NCBI GenBank assembly: GCA_903821335.1
Contig: CAIJKV010000339.1
Coordinates: 33,937-97,936, forward strand
Length of the DNA: 64,000 bases
Reading direction: 5' to 3'
Source: an uncultured beta proteobacterium
GTDB lineage: Bacteria; Pseudomonadota; Gammaproteobacteria; Burkholderiales; Burkholderiaceae_B
Positions 10,009-20,700 of the stretch are shown piece after piece. The number at the start of each line of letters is the position of its first letter. The first letter of the stretch is position 1. The notes under the pieces are model-generated. The model was not told the DNA's origin, made no database searches, and was given only the letters and a program-made list of their open reading frames with translations. A program made the translations under genes and the position numbers.

Positions 10009-11214
10009 TTACGTATTGATGACGTCAGCCATCGCCTTGGCCACGGCGTCGATGTTGCCGCTGTTGAGTGCCGCGACACAAATGCGACCGGAGCTGACGG
10101 CATAAATGGCATGCTCTTCGCGCAGGCGCTCAACCTGGGCGGCGTTCAGGCCAGAATACGAAAACATGCCACGCTGCACCTTCACGAAACTGAAGTCGCC
10201 TTTGGCACCGTATTCCTTGAGCTTGTCGACCAGTTGGATGCGCATCAGGCGGATGCGATCACGCATGCCAGCCAGTTCGTTGTCCCATTGCGCAAACAGC
10301 TCGGGTGTGTTGAGCACGGTCGCCACGACGGTGCCCCCGTGTGTGGGCGGGTTGGAGTAGTTGGTGCGGATGATGCGCTTGACCTGGCTCAGGACCCGGC
10401 TGGATTCGTCCTTGCTGCTGGTGACGATGGTCAGGGCGCCGACGCGTTCGCCATACAGCGAGAAGGATTTGGAGAAGGACGAACTGATGAACAGGGTCAT
10501 GTCCATGTCGGCAAACAGGCGCACAGCCGTTGCGTCGGGTTCCAGTCCATCACCAAAGCCCTGATAGGCGATGTCGAGGAATGGAATCAGGTCGCCGGCC
10601 TTGACCACGCTGGCGATTTCGCGCCATTGTTCTGGCGTGGGGTCAACGCCGGTCGGATTGTGGCAGCAGGCGTGCAGCACCACCACGCTGTGGGCGGGCA
10701 GGGCGCGCAAGGAAGCGAGCATGCCCTGGAAATCGAGGCCATGCGTGGCGGCATCGTAATAGTCATAGTTCACGACCTCGAATCCTGCGCGCTCAAACAG
10801 TGCGCGATGGTTTTCCCAGCTGGGGTTGCTGATGGCCACCTTGGCGTCGGGGACCAGTTGCTTGAGGAAATCGGCACCCACTTTCAGCGCGCCCGTGCCA
10901 CCTAGCGCCTGCATGGTCACCACGCGACCCGCGGCAATCAGGGGTGAGTGCTTGCCGAGCACCAGTTCCTGTGCGGCCTTGTTGTAGGCGGCGATTCCTT
11001 CGATGGGCAAATAGCCGCGTGCGGCCGAGGCCTCGACGCGGGCCACCTCAGCCTGATGCACGGCTGCCAGCAGAGGAATACGACCCTTGTCGTCGTAGTA
11101 CACGCCAACGCCCAGGTTCACCTTGGTGACACGGGTATCGGCGTTGTACTGCTCGTTCAGGCCAAGGATGGGGTCGCGGGGGGCGAGTTCGACTGTTTGG
11201 AAGAGGGTGCTCAT
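10009..11214 (-). CDS. Aromatic/aspartate aminotransferase (class I)
   Basis: MSTLFQTVELAPRDPILGLNEQYNADTRVTKVNLGVGVYYDD; PLP lysine region SSSFSKSFSLYGERVGAL. Confidence 0.93.
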   Translation of the reverse strand: MSTLFQTVELAPRDPILGLNEQYNADTRVTKVNLGVGVYYDDKGRIPLLAAVHQAEVARVEASAARGYLPIEGIAAYNKAAQELVLGKHSPLIAAGRVVTMQALGGTGALKVGADFLKQLVPDAKVAISNPSWENHRALFERAGFEVVNYDYYDAATHGLDFQGMLASLRALPAHSVVVLHACCHNPTGVDPTPEQWREIASVVKAGDLIPFLDIAYQGFGDGLEPDATAVRLFADMDMTLFISSSFSKSFSLYGERVGALTIVTSSKDESSRVLSQVKRIIRTNYSNPPTHGGTVVATVLNTPELFAQWDNELAGMRDRIRLMRIQLVDKLKEYGAKGDFSFVKVQRGMFSYSGLNAAQVERLREEHAIYAVSSGRICVAALNSGNIDAVAKAMADVINT

Positions 11215-11330
11215 GATGGTTTGGCTTTAGGTTATGCGAACGTCACGATATTAAGGTGGACGCCTCGGTTGACGCAGGACATAATGACAGGTTGTCCCCG
11301 AAACCGAGGGGTTACCCGAATAAGTCTAGC

Positions 11331-13565
11331 ATGGCCGAGCCAAAAAATACGAAACCAATGGTTAACGCACCAATAGTCAATGCGGCACCAGTGAATGCGG
11401 CGCCAGTCAATCCAGCGCCAGTCAATCCAGCGCCAACGACTAGGGCGCCAGCGACTGGGGCGGTAAATATCCCTGCTGGCGGCCACGCCGGCGCAGGCGC
11501 GACAGCGTTCGTGGGGCCGGCAGACCCTGCGACCGGCCTGCTGGGGGCGCCGCGCTTCGTCGACTACCCGGATAGCCCGTTTCACCTCTATCAACCTTAT
11601 CCGCCAGCCGGAGACCAGCCCCGCGCAATCGACCTGCTCGAGCAGGGCGTGCGCGACGGGCTGATGACGCAAACCCTGCTGGGCGTGACCGGTTCGGGCA
11701 AAACGTTCACCATGGCCAACATGATTGCGCGCCTTGGGCGACCAGCGCTGGTACTGGCGCCCAACAAGACGCTGGCCGCGCAGTTATACGCCGAGATGCG
11801 CGAGTTTTTCCCGAAGAATGCAGTCGAGTACTTTGTCTCCTATTACGATTATTACCAGCCCGAGGCCTATGTGCCAACACGGGACCTGTTCATCGAGAAA
11901 GACTCCTCGATCAATGAGCACATCGAGCAAATGCGTCTGTCGGCGACCAAGAGCCTGCTCGAACGCCGCGACACGATCATTGTCGGTACGGTGTCCTGCA
12001 TCTACGGTATTGGTAACCCCGGCGATTATCACGCCATGGTGCTGACGCTGCGCACCGGTGATCGCATTCCCAGGCGCGAGATCCTGGCACGCCTGGTGGC
12101 AATGCAATACACGCGCAACGACACGGAGTTCACCCGTGGCACGTTTCGTGCCCGTGGCGAAACCATTGATGTTTTCCCGGCTGAAAGTGCCGAACTGGCG
12201 GTTCGCCTCTCGTTGTTCGACGACGAGGTCGAGAGTCTTGAACTGTTCGACCCCTTGACCGGACGTGTGCGCCAGAAAGTCCCTCGCTTTACCGTTTATC
12301 CCGGATCGCATTACGTGACCCCGCGCGAAACCGTGATGCGTGCCATAGAAACCATCAAGGTTGAACTGCGCGAGCGGGTCAAATTCTTTGTCGATTCCGG
12401 TCATTTGGTCGAGGCCCAGCGCATTGAACAGCGCACGCGTTTTGATCTGGAAATGCTCACCGAACTGGGATTTTGCAAGGGCATTGAAAACTATTCGCGC
12501 CACCTGTCTGGTGCGGCACCGGGTGAGCCGCCTCCCACGCTGATTGACTATCTGCCTAGCGATGCGCTGATGTTTCTCGACGAAAGCCACGTGCTGATCG
12601 GTCAGTTAACCGGCATGTACCGTGGCGACCGGGCGCGCAAGGAAACGCTGGTCAACTACGGCTTTCGCATGCCGTCGGCCATGGATAACCGGCCACTCAA
12701 GCTCGAAGAATTCGAGGCCCGCATGCGCCAGTGCGTATTTGTGTCGGCCACCCCAGGCAACTACGAGAAAGAGCATTCTGATCACGTCGTCGAGCAAGTG
12801 GTTCGTCCGACTGGCCTGGTGGATCCGATCGTCGAAGTGCGTCCCGCGCGCACCCAGGTCGACGACCTGTTGGGTGAAATCAAGTTGCGTGTCGCGGTGC
12901 AAGAGCGTGTGTTGGTCACGACGCTGACCAAGCGTATGGCCGAAGACCTGACCGACTACCTGAGCGAGAACGGTGTCCGGGTGCGCTACCTGCATTCCGA
13001 TATCGATACGGTTGAAAGGGTGGAAATCCTGCGTGACTTGCGCCTGGGAATTTTTGACGTGCTGGTCGGCATCAATCTGTTGCGTGAGGGTCTGGATATT
13101 CCCGAGGTGTCACTGGTGGCCATCCTTGACGCCGACAAAGAGGGCTTTTTACGTTCCGACCGCAGTCTGATCCAGACAATTGGCCGTGCCGCGCGTAACC
13201 TGAACGGACGCGCCATTCTCTATGCCGACCGCATCACGGACTCCATGACACGCGCGATGGGTGAGACTGAACGGCGTCGGGACAAACAGTTGGCGTTCAA
13301 CATCGAACATGGCATTGAAGCACGCAGCATACGCAAGGCCGTGCGCGAACTGATCGATGGGATCGTGGCGCCAGCATCGCATGAAGAGGCGTTGATGGAC
13401 TTTCCCCATGCGTTCCTGACCGACGAGAAAGCCTTGTCGCGCGAAATCAAGCGTCTGGAAAAAGCCATGCTGGACCATGCGCGCAATCTTGAATTCGAGC
13501 AGGCCGCAGCGGCTCGGGATGCCTTACGGTCGCTCAAGGACAAAGTGCTGCTTTTTGGTGCGTAA
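11331..13565 (+). CDS. uvrB: Excinuclease ABC subunit B, with repetitive N-terminal extension
   Basis: [58 protein letters not shown]; start taken as ATG 11331 (MAEPKNTKP...). Confidence 0.97.
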   Translation: MAEPKNTKPMVNAPIVNAAPVNAAPVNPAPVNPAPTTRAPATGAVNIPAGGHAGAGATAFVGPADPATGLLGAPRFVDYPDSPFHLYQPYPPAGDQPRAIDLLEQGVRDGLMTQTLLGVTGSGKTFTMANMIARLGRPALVLAPNKTLAAQLYAEMREFFPKNAVEYFVSYYDYYQPEAYVPTRDLFIEKDSSINEHIEQMRLSATKSLLERRDTIIVGTVSCIYGIGNPGDYHAMVLTLRTGDRIPRREILARLVAMQYTRNDTEFTRGTFRARGETIDVFPAESAELAVRLSLFDDEVESLELFDPLTGRVRQKVPRFTVYPGSHYVTPRETVMRAIETIKVELRERVKFFVDSGHLVEAQRIEQRTRFDLEMLTELGFCKGIENYSRHLSGAAPGEPPPTLIDYLPSDALMFLDESHVLIGQLTGMYRGDRARKETLVNYGFRMPSAMDNRPLKLEEFEARMRQCVFVSATPGNYEKEHSDHVVEQVVRPTGLVDPIVEVRPARTQVDDLLGEIKLRVAVQERVLVTTLTKRMAEDLTDYLSENGVRVRYLHSDIDTVERVEILRDLRLGIFDVLVGINLLREGLDIPEVSLVAILDADKEGFLRSDRSLIQTIGRAARNLNGRAILYADRITDSMTRAMGETERRRDKQLAFNIEHGIEARSIRKAVRELIDGIVAPASHEEALMDFPHAFLTDEKALSREIKRLEKAMLDHARNLEFEQAAAARDALRSLKDKVLLFGA
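11362..11462 (+). repeat. 15-bp in-frame tandem repeat in uvrB 5' coding region
   Basis: Units gcaccagtgaatgcg / gcgccagtcaatcca (x2) / gcgccaacgactagg / gcgccagcgactggg, encoding [25 protein letters not shown]. Confidence 0.85.
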
Positions 13566-13783
13566 AGGCCGCGCCAGACTGTTGTTGCGCTGCACAGTGG
13601 TGCGTGGGAAAAATGCAAATTTTTTGACTATTTTTTTACTAAACACCCTGCTGTAATTTTTAATTAATAACGTAACATATTGATAATAAATACTATTTGT
13701 TAAACATATTGTCCATCGATATTCATGGTAATTGGATAAAAAAAAGCTGGACAACTTACGGGTTTTCCCGCACACTACGCACC

Positions 13784-14275
13784 ATGATGACAAAAGTTCT
13801 CTTCGTATGCATGGGCAATACTTGCCGGTCGCCCAGTGCTGAAGGCGTTTTCCGCCACCTTATCAATGACGCTGGGCTTTCTGACGTTGTTGGTATTGAC
13901 TCTGCCGGTACCCATAGCTTCCACGTTGGTGAGGCTCCTGATGTGCGCGCAGTCGCTGCGGCACGAAAGCGTGGCTACGAGATTACCCGTACCGAGGCAC
14001 GCCAGGTTGAGGCGGATGATTTCCGTGAATTTGACCTGATTCTGGCAATGGACTGGGAGAATCTTTCCGCCTTGCAGCAGCAATGTCCCAAGCCACATCA
14101 TCACAAACTGATGTTGCTGATGCGCTTTGCCAATGAATTCGAAGAAGCGACGGTTCCAGATCCTTATTATGGTGGTCCGGAAGGCTTCAGCAAGGTGCTG
14201 GACTACCTCGAAGATGCCTGCCAGGGTGTGCTTGAACTGGTTCGCAAGCGCGCCACACAGTATCAGGCCGCCTGA
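13784..14275 (+). CDS. Low-molecular-weight protein-tyrosine phosphatase
   Basis: VLFVCMGNTCRSPSAEGVF (CX5R P-loop) and VPDPYYGGPEGF motif; start ATG 13784 or 13787. Confidence 0.93.
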   Translation: MMTKVLFVCMGNTCRSPSAEGVFRHLINDAGLSDVVGIDSAGTHSFHVGEAPDVRAVAAARKRGYEITRTEARQVEADDFREFDLILAMDWENLSALQQQCPKPHHHKLMLLMRFANEFEEATVPDPYYGGPEGFSKVLDYLEDACQGVLELVRKRATQYQAA

Positions 14276-14292
14276 TACGCTGTGATCTTGTT

Positions 14293-14321
14293 AAAAAAAC
14301 CGCGCCGGGCGCGGTTTTTTT
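14293..14321 (+). terminator. Rho-independent terminator
   Basis: aaaaaaaccgcgcc-gggcgcggttttttt. Confidence 0.85.
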
Positions 14322-14358
14322 ACGACCATTTGGTGGGGAATATAAAAATGCTTTGCTT

Positions 14359-14383
14359 TAACCCTAGCAATTTAGTCGGGAAT
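14359..14383 (+). promoter_or_regulatory. IscR type-1-like site (distal)
   Basis: taaccctagcaatttAGTCGGGaat; right half matches ATASYYGACTRWWWYAGTCRRSTAT. Confidence 0.55.
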
Positions 14384-14388
14384 TGTTT

Positions 14389-14413
14389 ATACTTGAGTCC
14401 TTTAGTCGGGTAA
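14389..14413 (+). promoter_or_regulatory. IscR type-1-like site (proximal)
   Basis: atacttgagtcctttagtcgggtaa, close to ATASYYGACTRWWWYAGTCRRSTAT; 30 bp from the distal copy. Confidence 0.75.
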
Positions 14414-14444
14414 GTGTTTCCTTCATATTTAAAAGGACTCTGTC

Positions 14445-14978
14445 ATGCGGCTCACTACCAAGGGACGATTTGCGGTTACTGCCATGATCGATCTGGCTTT
14501 GCGCCAGCAAGGCGGTCCGGTCACGCTTTCAGCAATCAGTCAACGCCAAAGTATTTCTCTCTCGTATCTTGAACAGCTTTTCGGCAAGTTACGCCGACAT
14601 GAGCTAGTCGAAAGCGTGCGTGGGCCAGGTGGCGGCTACACGCTGGCGCGCCTGGCGCGCACGATCACGGTTGCTGACATCATTTTCGCCGTCGACGAAC
14701 CACTCGACGCCACGAACTGTGGTGGCAAGACGGACTGTGCCACCGGTACGGACGGCAGGCCCGGGGTCTGTATGACGCACGAACTGTGGTCTACGCTCAA
14801 TCGTAAAATGGTTGATTTCCTGGATTCTGTTTCCTTGCAGGATCTGGTTGATCAACAACGCATGCGTCAACTGCAGGAAGCGTCCCATGCCAATGGTGCG
14901 GGCGTTCGCGTCAATATCCCGGCCACTACGCCACCCGCTGTCGTGGGCTCCAAACAGCCTGCGCTGGCAACGATTTAA
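14445..14978 (+). CDS. iscR: Rrf2-family Fe-S cluster regulator IscR
   Basis: MRLTTKGRFAVTAMIDLALRQ; Cys motif CGGKTDCATGTDGRPGVC; followed by iscS. Confidence 0.95.
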   Translation: MRLTTKGRFAVTAMIDLALRQQGGPVTLSAISQRQSISLSYLEQLFGKLRRHELVESVRGPGGGYTLARLARTITVADIIFAVDEPLDATNCGGKTDCATGTDGRPGVCMTHELWSTLNRKMVDFLDSVSLQDLVDQQRMRQLQEASHANGAGVRVNIPATTPPAVVGSKQPALATI

Positions 14979-15005
14979 TTACTCAAGCTGTTTCAGGAGC
15001 CACAT

Positions 15006-16217
15006 ATGTCTTCGCGTCCCATTTATCTTGACTACTCGGCTACCACCCCTGTGGACCCGCGGGTCGTCGACAAGATGGTGCCTTGGTTGTACGAGCATGC
15101 GGGAAACCCGGCCTCGCGCAGCCACGCCTATGGCTGGGAAGCCGAAGAGGCCGTTGAACGCGCCCGCAAGCAGGTCGCCGACCTCGTCAATGCTGATCCC
15201 CGCGAAATTATCTGGACATCCGGCGCGACCGAGTCCAATAACCTGGCGATCAAGGGTGCAGCGGGTTTTTACGCCGAACGTGGCAAGCACATCATTACCG
15301 TCAAGACTGAGCATAAAGCTGTGCTCGATCCTTGTCGGGAACTCGAGCGTCAGGGTTTTGAGGTCACCTATCTTAATGTGCAGGAAAATGGCCTGATTGA
15401 TCTTGACGTGTTCAAGGCGGCGATCCGTCCTGATACGGTCCTGGTTTCTGTCATGTTCGTGAACAACGAAATCGGTGTGATCCAGGACATCGCCACACTG
15501 GGCGAAATCTGCCGCGAAAAGAACATCATTTTTCACGTCGATTCCGCCCAGGCGACCGGCAAGGTTGAGATTGACCTGAAAAAGCTGAAAGTAGACCTGA
15601 TGTCCTTTTCTGCCCATAAAACGTATGGCCCCAAGGGCATCGGCGCGCTGTATGTGTGCCGCAAGCCCCGCATCCGTATCGAGGCACAAATGCACGGTGG
15701 CGGACACGAGCGCGGCTTCCGGTCCGGCACGCTTGCCACCCACCAGATCGTTGGCATGGGCGAGGCCTTCCACTTGGCCAAACTTGAAATGGGCAAGGAA
15801 AATGAACGCATTCGCATGTTGCGTGATCGCCTCTGGGCGGGCCTCTCGCAGATTGAAGAGGTCTACCTCAATGGCGACATGGATCATCGTGTTCCCCATA
15901 ATCTGAACGTAAGCTTTAACTACGTTGAAGGCGAGTCCCTGATCATGGCGATCAAGGAACTTGCGGTGTCCAGTGGTTCGGCCTGTACCTCTGCCAGCCT
16001 TGAACCCTCGTATGTCCTGCGCGCACTTGGGCGTAATGACGAGCTTGCACATAGTTCCATCCGGTTCACGATCGGCCGCTTCACAACTGAGAAGGAAATC
16101 GACTTTGCGGTTGAGCTTCTCAAGGCACGCGTGGGCAAGTTGCGCGATATGTCGCCACTTTGGGAAATGGCCCAGGATGGCATCGATCTGAATTCAGTTC
16201 AGTGGGCTGCCCACTGA
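15006..16217 (+). CDS. iscS: Cysteine desulfurase
   Basis: [49 protein letters not shown]. Confidence 0.98.
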   Translation: MSSRPIYLDYSATTPVDPRVVDKMVPWLYEHAGNPASRSHAYGWEAEEAVERARKQVADLVNADPREIIWTSGATESNNLAIKGAAGFYAERGKHIITVKTEHKAVLDPCRELERQGFEVTYLNVQENGLIDLDVFKAAIRPDTVLVSVMFVNNEIGVIQDIATLGEICREKNIIFHVDSAQATGKVEIDLKKLKVDLMSFSAHKTYGPKGIGALYVCRKPRIRIEAQMHGGGHERGFRSGTLATHQIVGMGEAFHLAKLEMGKENERIRMLRDRLWAGLSQIEEVYLNGDMDHRVPHNLNVSFNYVEGESLIMAIKELAVSSGSACTSASLEPSYVLRALGRNDELAHSSIRFTIGRFTTEKEIDFAVELLKARVGKLRDMSPLWEMAQDGIDLNSVQWAAH

Positions 16218-16239
16218 ACGTACTGACTGGAGAATACGC

Positions 16240-16623
16240 ATGGCATACAGCGACAAAGTACTGGATCACTACGAAAATCCTCGCAACGTGGGCGCCTTCG
16301 ATCGTGGCGACGACCACGTCGGGACCGGTATGGTGGGTGCTCCCGCTTGCGGCGACGTGATGAAGTTGCAGATCCGGGTCAATGCATCCGGTATCATTGA
16401 AGACGCACGATTTAAAACCTATGGCTGTGGTTCCGCCATCGCTTCAAGCTCGCTTGTGACCGAATGGGTCAAGGGCAAGACACTCGACGAAGCGCTGACG
16501 ATCCGCAATGCGCAGATTGCCGAAGAACTCGCGTTGCCACCGGTCAAAATCCACTGTTCAATTTTGGCTGAAGACGCAATTAAGGCTGCGGTCAAAGACT
16601 ACAAAGACAAGCACCCAGGATAA
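16240..16623 (+). CDS. iscU: Fe-S cluster scaffold protein
   Basis: [46 protein letters not shown]. Confidence 0.98.
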   Translation: MAYSDKVLDHYENPRNVGAFDRGDDHVGTGMVGAPACGDVMKLQIRVNASGIIEDARFKTYGCGSAIASSSLVTEWVKGKTLDEALTIRNAQIAEELALPPVKIHCSILAEDAIKAAVKDYKDKHPG

Positions 16624-16627
16624 CTTC

Positions 16628-16951
16628 ATGGCTGTCACACTTACTGCCCAGGCCGCCGACCATATCGGCAAGTACCTCCAGAAGCGCGGAAACGGTATCG
16701 GTTTGCGCCTGGGCGTACGCACCACCGGCTGTTCCGGAATGGCGTACAAGCTTGAATACGTCGATGCTGCTGATCTCGGTGATCAGGTATTTGAGAGCTT
16801 TGGTGTCAAGGTTTTCATTGACCCCAAGAGTCTGTCGTATCTGGATGGCACTGAGCTTGATTACGCACGCGAAGGGTTGAACGAGGGCTTCAAGTTCCGT
16901 AATCCGAACGAAAAGGCGACCTGCGGCTGCGGTGAGTCTTTCACGGTTTAA
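16628..16951 (+). CDS. iscA: A-type Fe-S assembly protein
   Basis: [41 protein letters not shown]-terminal CGCGESF. Confidence 0.97.
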   Translation: MAVTLTAQAADHIGKYLQKRGNGIGLRLGVRTTGCSGMAYKLEYVDAADLGDQVFESFGVKVFIDPKSLSYLDGTELDYAREGLNEGFKFRNPNEKATCGCGESFTV

Positions 16952-16956
16952 ATGCG

Positions 16957-17469
16957 GTGACCCAGACTGATCATTTTGCCCTGTTCGGGTTGCCACGTGC
17001 TTTTGCGCTAGATGCCACTGTGCTTGAACGCGCCTGGAAACGGGTGGCGCTGGCCGTACATCCGGATCGTTTTGCGACCGCTTCCGCTGCCGAGCGTCGC
17101 GTGGCCATGCAATGGAGCGCGCAGGCCAACGAGGCCTATCGCGTGCTCCGTGCGCCGCTGTTGCGGGCGCGCTACCTTTGCGAACTCGCCGGGGTAGACT
17201 TGCAGACCGAAACCAACACGGCAATGTCCGCGGCGTTCCTGATGCAACAGATGGAATGGCATGAGCACCTCGACGATCTGACCGATCGTGGGGATGTGGT
17301 GGCCAATCAAGTCTTTTCGTCTGAGCTTAACCAGTTCAGTCAGGCACTCATGGCAGAAGTCGGGCAGTTACTGGACGCGGGTGATTTTGTAATGGCTGCC
17401 GGGCGTATCCGCGAGTGGATGTTTCTTGATAAGCTCATTGCACAGTTAAACGCCATTGAATCGGCCTGA
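16957..17469 (+). CDS. hscB: Fe-S cochaperone (J-domain), GTG start
   Basis: DHFALFGLPRAFALD...VHPDRFATASAAERRVAMQWSAQANEAYRVLR. Confidence 0.92.
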   Translation: MTQTDHFALFGLPRAFALDATVLERAWKRVALAVHPDRFATASAAERRVAMQWSAQANEAYRVLRAPLLRARYLCELAGVDLQTETNTAMSAAFLMQQMEWHEHLDDLTDRGDVVANQVFSSELNQFSQALMAEVGQLLDAGDFVMAAGRIREWMFLDKLIAQLNAIESA

Positions 17470-17510
17470 TGGCCCTGACGCCGCACGTCGTGCGCATTTG
17501 AAAGTAATTT

Positions 17511-19373
17511 ATGGCCTTACTGCAAATTTCTGAACCCGGTGAGTCGCCGGCACCTCACCAGCGCCGGCTTGCCGTCGGGATTGACCTGGGTACCACGCAT
17601 TCACTGGTTGCCGCCGTGCGCAGTAGTGTCGCAGAAGTCTTGCCCGATGAGTTGGGACGTCCACTCGTCCCGTCAGCCGTGTATGTCGACGCTGCGGGTC
17701 AGACACAAGTCGGTTTTGACGCGCTCGAACACCTTTCGACGCAACCGCTGGACACCCTGCTCTCGATCAAGCGGCTAATGGGTCGCTCATACCAGGACGC
17801 GCTGTCCTGTGGCATGCCTTATCGGTTCGTGGCCGACGGGCAGTCCGTCAAGGTTCACACCAGTGGCGCCGATTTGTCGCCGGTCGAAGTCGCGGCCAAG
17901 ATTCTTGAAAAATTGAAAATCCTGGCGCAAGGCACGTTAGGCGCTGAGTTGGTGGGGGCCGTCATCACTGTGCCGGCGTACTTCGACGACGCGCAACGGC
18001 AGGCCACGCGCGACGCGGCACGCCTGGCTGGCCTGAATGTCTTGCGGTTGCTCAATGAGCCGACTGCGGCCGCCATCGCCTATGGCCTGGATCACCAGTC
18101 TGAGGGGGTCTACGCGGTCTACGACCTTGGGGGCGGCACATTCGACATGTCGTTGTTGCGCCTGGCGCGTGGCGTGTTCGAGGTTGTCGCGACCGGTGGC
18201 GATACCGCCTTGGGCGGCGATGACTTTGACGCCGTGATCGTGGCAGATGTCTGCCAAGCACAAAATGTTGGTGCAATCAGCCAGTCAGATCAGCGTGCGT
18301 TGTTAAGCGGGGCGCGCCGTCTACGTGAGGCCTTGACCGATCATGTCAACCACAGCGAACGTGTGACACTTGGTGCCGCTTGCGTGGACATGTCCATGAC
18401 CCGTGACCATTTCGACGGCCTTGCCCAAGAGCTGGTCGCCAGGACACTGGCTTGCGCGCGCCGGGCGCTCAAGGACGCGTTCCTGACCGTCAAGGATGTC
18501 AAGGGCGTTGTCATGGTTGGCGGTGCAACCCGCATGCCGGTCATCCGCCAGGCGGTGCATGTTTTTTTTGGGTCGACGCCGCTCACTGACCTGGATCCTG
18601 ACCAGGTGGTTGCGCTGGGTGCGGCCTTGCAAGCCAACTTGCTGGCTGGCAATCGTCATCCGGGTGAAGACTGGTTGCTGCTGGACGTGACGCCCCTGAC
18701 ACTGGGGCTTGAAACGATGGGTGGCCTGGTCGAACACATTATTCCCCGCAACAGCACGATTCCAGTGGCGCGCGCGCAGGAATTCACCACCTTCAAGGAT
18801 GGCCAGACCGCCCTGGTCGTGCATGTGGTGCAAGGCGAGCGTGACCTGGTGGCTGACTGTCGGTCTCTGGCGCGTTTTGAACTACGCGGGATCCCGCCGA
18901 TGGTGGCCGGTGCCGCGCGCATACGTGTGACCTTCCAGGTCGATGCAGACGGTTTGTTAAGCGTCACGGCGCGCGAGCAAGGCTCGGGTGTCGAGGCCTC
19001 GGTCACCGTCAAACCCTCGTATGGACTGACCGATGAGGACGTGGCCCGCATGCTGGCCGACAGTATCGCGCTGGCTGACCATGACGCGCGGGCACGCATG
19101 TTGCGCGAACAGCAGGTGGACGCCCAACAATTGATCGAGTCGGTGCAGGCCGCGCTCTTGGCCGACGCAGATTTGCTTGGTGCCGCCGAGCAGACTCGCA
19201 TCGAACAGCAACTTCAAGCCACGCAGCTTGCAGCGGCGGGACAAGACATCGAGGCTGTTCGCAAAGCGATCAAGGCTTTGTCCGCTGCCACCGATGACTT
19301 TGCTGCCAGCCGCATGGATCGTAGTATCCGCATGGCGCTTACCGGCAAGTCGCTCGATGACGTGGGTCGGTAA
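17511..19373 (+). CDS. hscA: Hsp70-type Fe-S chaperone
   Basis: [17 protein letters not shown]; Hsp70 motifs YDLGGGTFD; within isc cluster. Confidence 0.97.
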   Translation: MALLQISEPGESPAPHQRRLAVGIDLGTTHSLVAAVRSSVAEVLPDELGRPLVPSAVYVDAAGQTQVGFDALEHLSTQPLDTLLSIKRLMGRSYQDALSCGMPYRFVADGQSVKVHTSGADLSPVEVAAKILEKLKILAQGTLGAELVGAVITVPAYFDDAQRQATRDAARLAGLNVLRLLNEPTAAAIAYGLDHQSEGVYAVYDLGGGTFDMSLLRLARGVFEVVATGGDTALGGDDFDAVIVADVCQAQNVGAISQSDQRALLSGARRLREALTDHVNHSERVTLGAACVDMSMTRDHFDGLAQELVARTLACARRALKDAFLTVKDVKGVVMVGGATRMPVIRQAVHVFFGSTPLTDLDPDQVVALGAALQANLLAGNRHPGEDWLLLDVTPLTLGLETMGGLVEHIIPRNSTIPVARAQEFTTFKDGQTALVVHVVQGERDLVADCRSLARFELRGIPPMVAGAARIRVTFQVDADGLLSVTAREQGSGVEASVTVKPSYGLTDEDVARMLADSIALADHDARARMLREQQVDAQQLIESVQAALLADADLLGAAEQTRIEQQLQATQLAAAGQDIEAVRKAIKALSAATDDFAASRMDRSIRMALTGKSLDDVGR

Positions 19374-19398
19374 TCCTTAAACTGAACGGGTGCAATGT

Positions 19399-19740
19399 AT
19401 GCCTAAAATTACCGTTTTACCCCACCCGGATGTCTGTCCCGGTGGTGCCGTGATTGAGAACGCCGCCGAGGGTGTGTCGATTTGCCGCGTGTTGCTCGAC
19501 CATCACATTGAAATTGAACACGCCTGTGAGCTTTCCTGTGCCTGCACGACCTGCCACGTGATTGTCAGGCAAGGATTCAATTCACTTGCGCCGGCCACTG
19601 ATTCAGAAGAAGATTTGCTTGACCGTGCCTGGGGACTGTCCACCACATCACGGCTGTCTTGCCAGGCGAAAGTCGCCCGGGCAGATCTGACAATTGAAAT
19701 CCCGCGCTACACCGTCAATCACGCCAAAGAAAGTCACTAA
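19399..19740 (+). CDS. fdx: ISC-type [2Fe-2S] ferredoxin
   Basis: CELSCACTTCHVIV; terminal gene of isc cluster; start MPKITVLPHPDVCPGG. Confidence 0.95.
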   Translation: MPKITVLPHPDVCPGGAVIENAAEGVSICRVLLDHHIEIEHACELSCACTTCHVIVRQGFNSLAPATDSEEDLLDRAWGLSTTSRLSCQAKVARADLTIEIPRYTVNHAKESH

Positions 19741-19856
19741 TGACTTCTTAAGCGCAAACTGCAGGCCCCTGGTTAATCTGCTGTGTGTCGGGATCGTTTA
19801 CAGTGCTAAAAAGCACAACCATTCCCGACTCGACACATTTCACGCAGAGACCATTC

Positions 19857-20651
19857 ATGAGAACAAACCAGATTCGTACCAAACTGGCCGCCGGTCAACC
19901 GGTCATCAATGGCTGGCTGGCCATTCCTTCGTCCTATAGCGCAGAGGTCATGGGGCATCAGGGTTTCGATTCAGTGACGATCGACCTGCAGCACGGGATG
20001 ATCGGGATCGATGCCGCGTTGTCGATGTTTCAGGCACTCTCGTCTACGCCTGCGGTACCGATGGCGCGTGTGCCATGGAATGATCCCGCCCAGATCATGC
20101 GGCTGCTTGACACCGGTGCTTACGGGATCATTTGTCCGATGATTTCAACCGTCGATGATGCAGTGAGCTTTGTGTCGTCGTGCCGCTACCCGCCCAAGGG
20201 ACAGCGATCGTTTGGCCCCGCGCGGGGGTTGCTGTATGGCGGCGCTGACTACTACCCACATGCTGACCGTGAAATCCTGACTTTTGGCATGATAGAAACA
20301 CGAGCCGGGCTCGATAATCTGGAAGCGATCCTTGCCGTGGAAGGGTTGGACGGGATTTATATCGGTCCCAACGACCTGGCGCTTGCGCTCGGGGCTGTTC
20401 CGCGCTCAGAGTCTGACGACCCGGTGGTCAAAGAGGCCGTCAAACACATTTGTGAACGAACCAAGGCGCATGGCAAGATCGCCGGCATTTTCTGTTCATC
20501 GGGCGAGGCAGCGGCTCGCCGTATCACTGAAGGATTCCAGATCGTGACCCCCGGCAATGAGGTCGCGCTGATGTCGATGGCCGCCAAAGCCGCCATCGCC
20601 GCGGCGCGCGGGGCGAAAGCCCCGATTGCCGCAGCTGGCAACGGTTATTGA
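19857..20651 (+). CDS. HpcH/HpaI aldolase/citrate lyase family (2,4-dihydroxyhept-2-enedioate aldolase-like)
   Basis: GHQGFDSVTIDLQHGMIGIDAAL; GLYIGPNDLALALG-like motif IYIGPNDLALALG. Confidence 0.9.
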   Translation: MRTNQIRTKLAAGQPVINGWLAIPSSYSAEVMGHQGFDSVTIDLQHGMIGIDAALSMFQALSSTPAVPMARVPWNDPAQIMRLLDTGAYGIICPMISTVDDAVSFVSSCRYPPKGQRSFGPARGLLYGGADYYPHADREILTFGMIETRAGLDNLEAILAVEGLDGIYIGPNDLALALGAVPRSESDDPVVKEAVKHICERTKAHGKIAGIFCSSGEAAARRITEGFQIVTPGNEVALMSMAAKAAIAAARGAKAPIAAAGNGY

Positions 20652-20700
20652 TCGACGCGGTCCATCGACACAATCAGGCGACCCATTCGGGAGAAGTGGC

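Noticed and set aside
14979-16052. 357 aa minus-strand ORF antisense to iscS
   Set aside because: Frame mirrors a highly conserved gene on the other strand; composition typical of a GC-rich shadow ORF with no recognisable domain.
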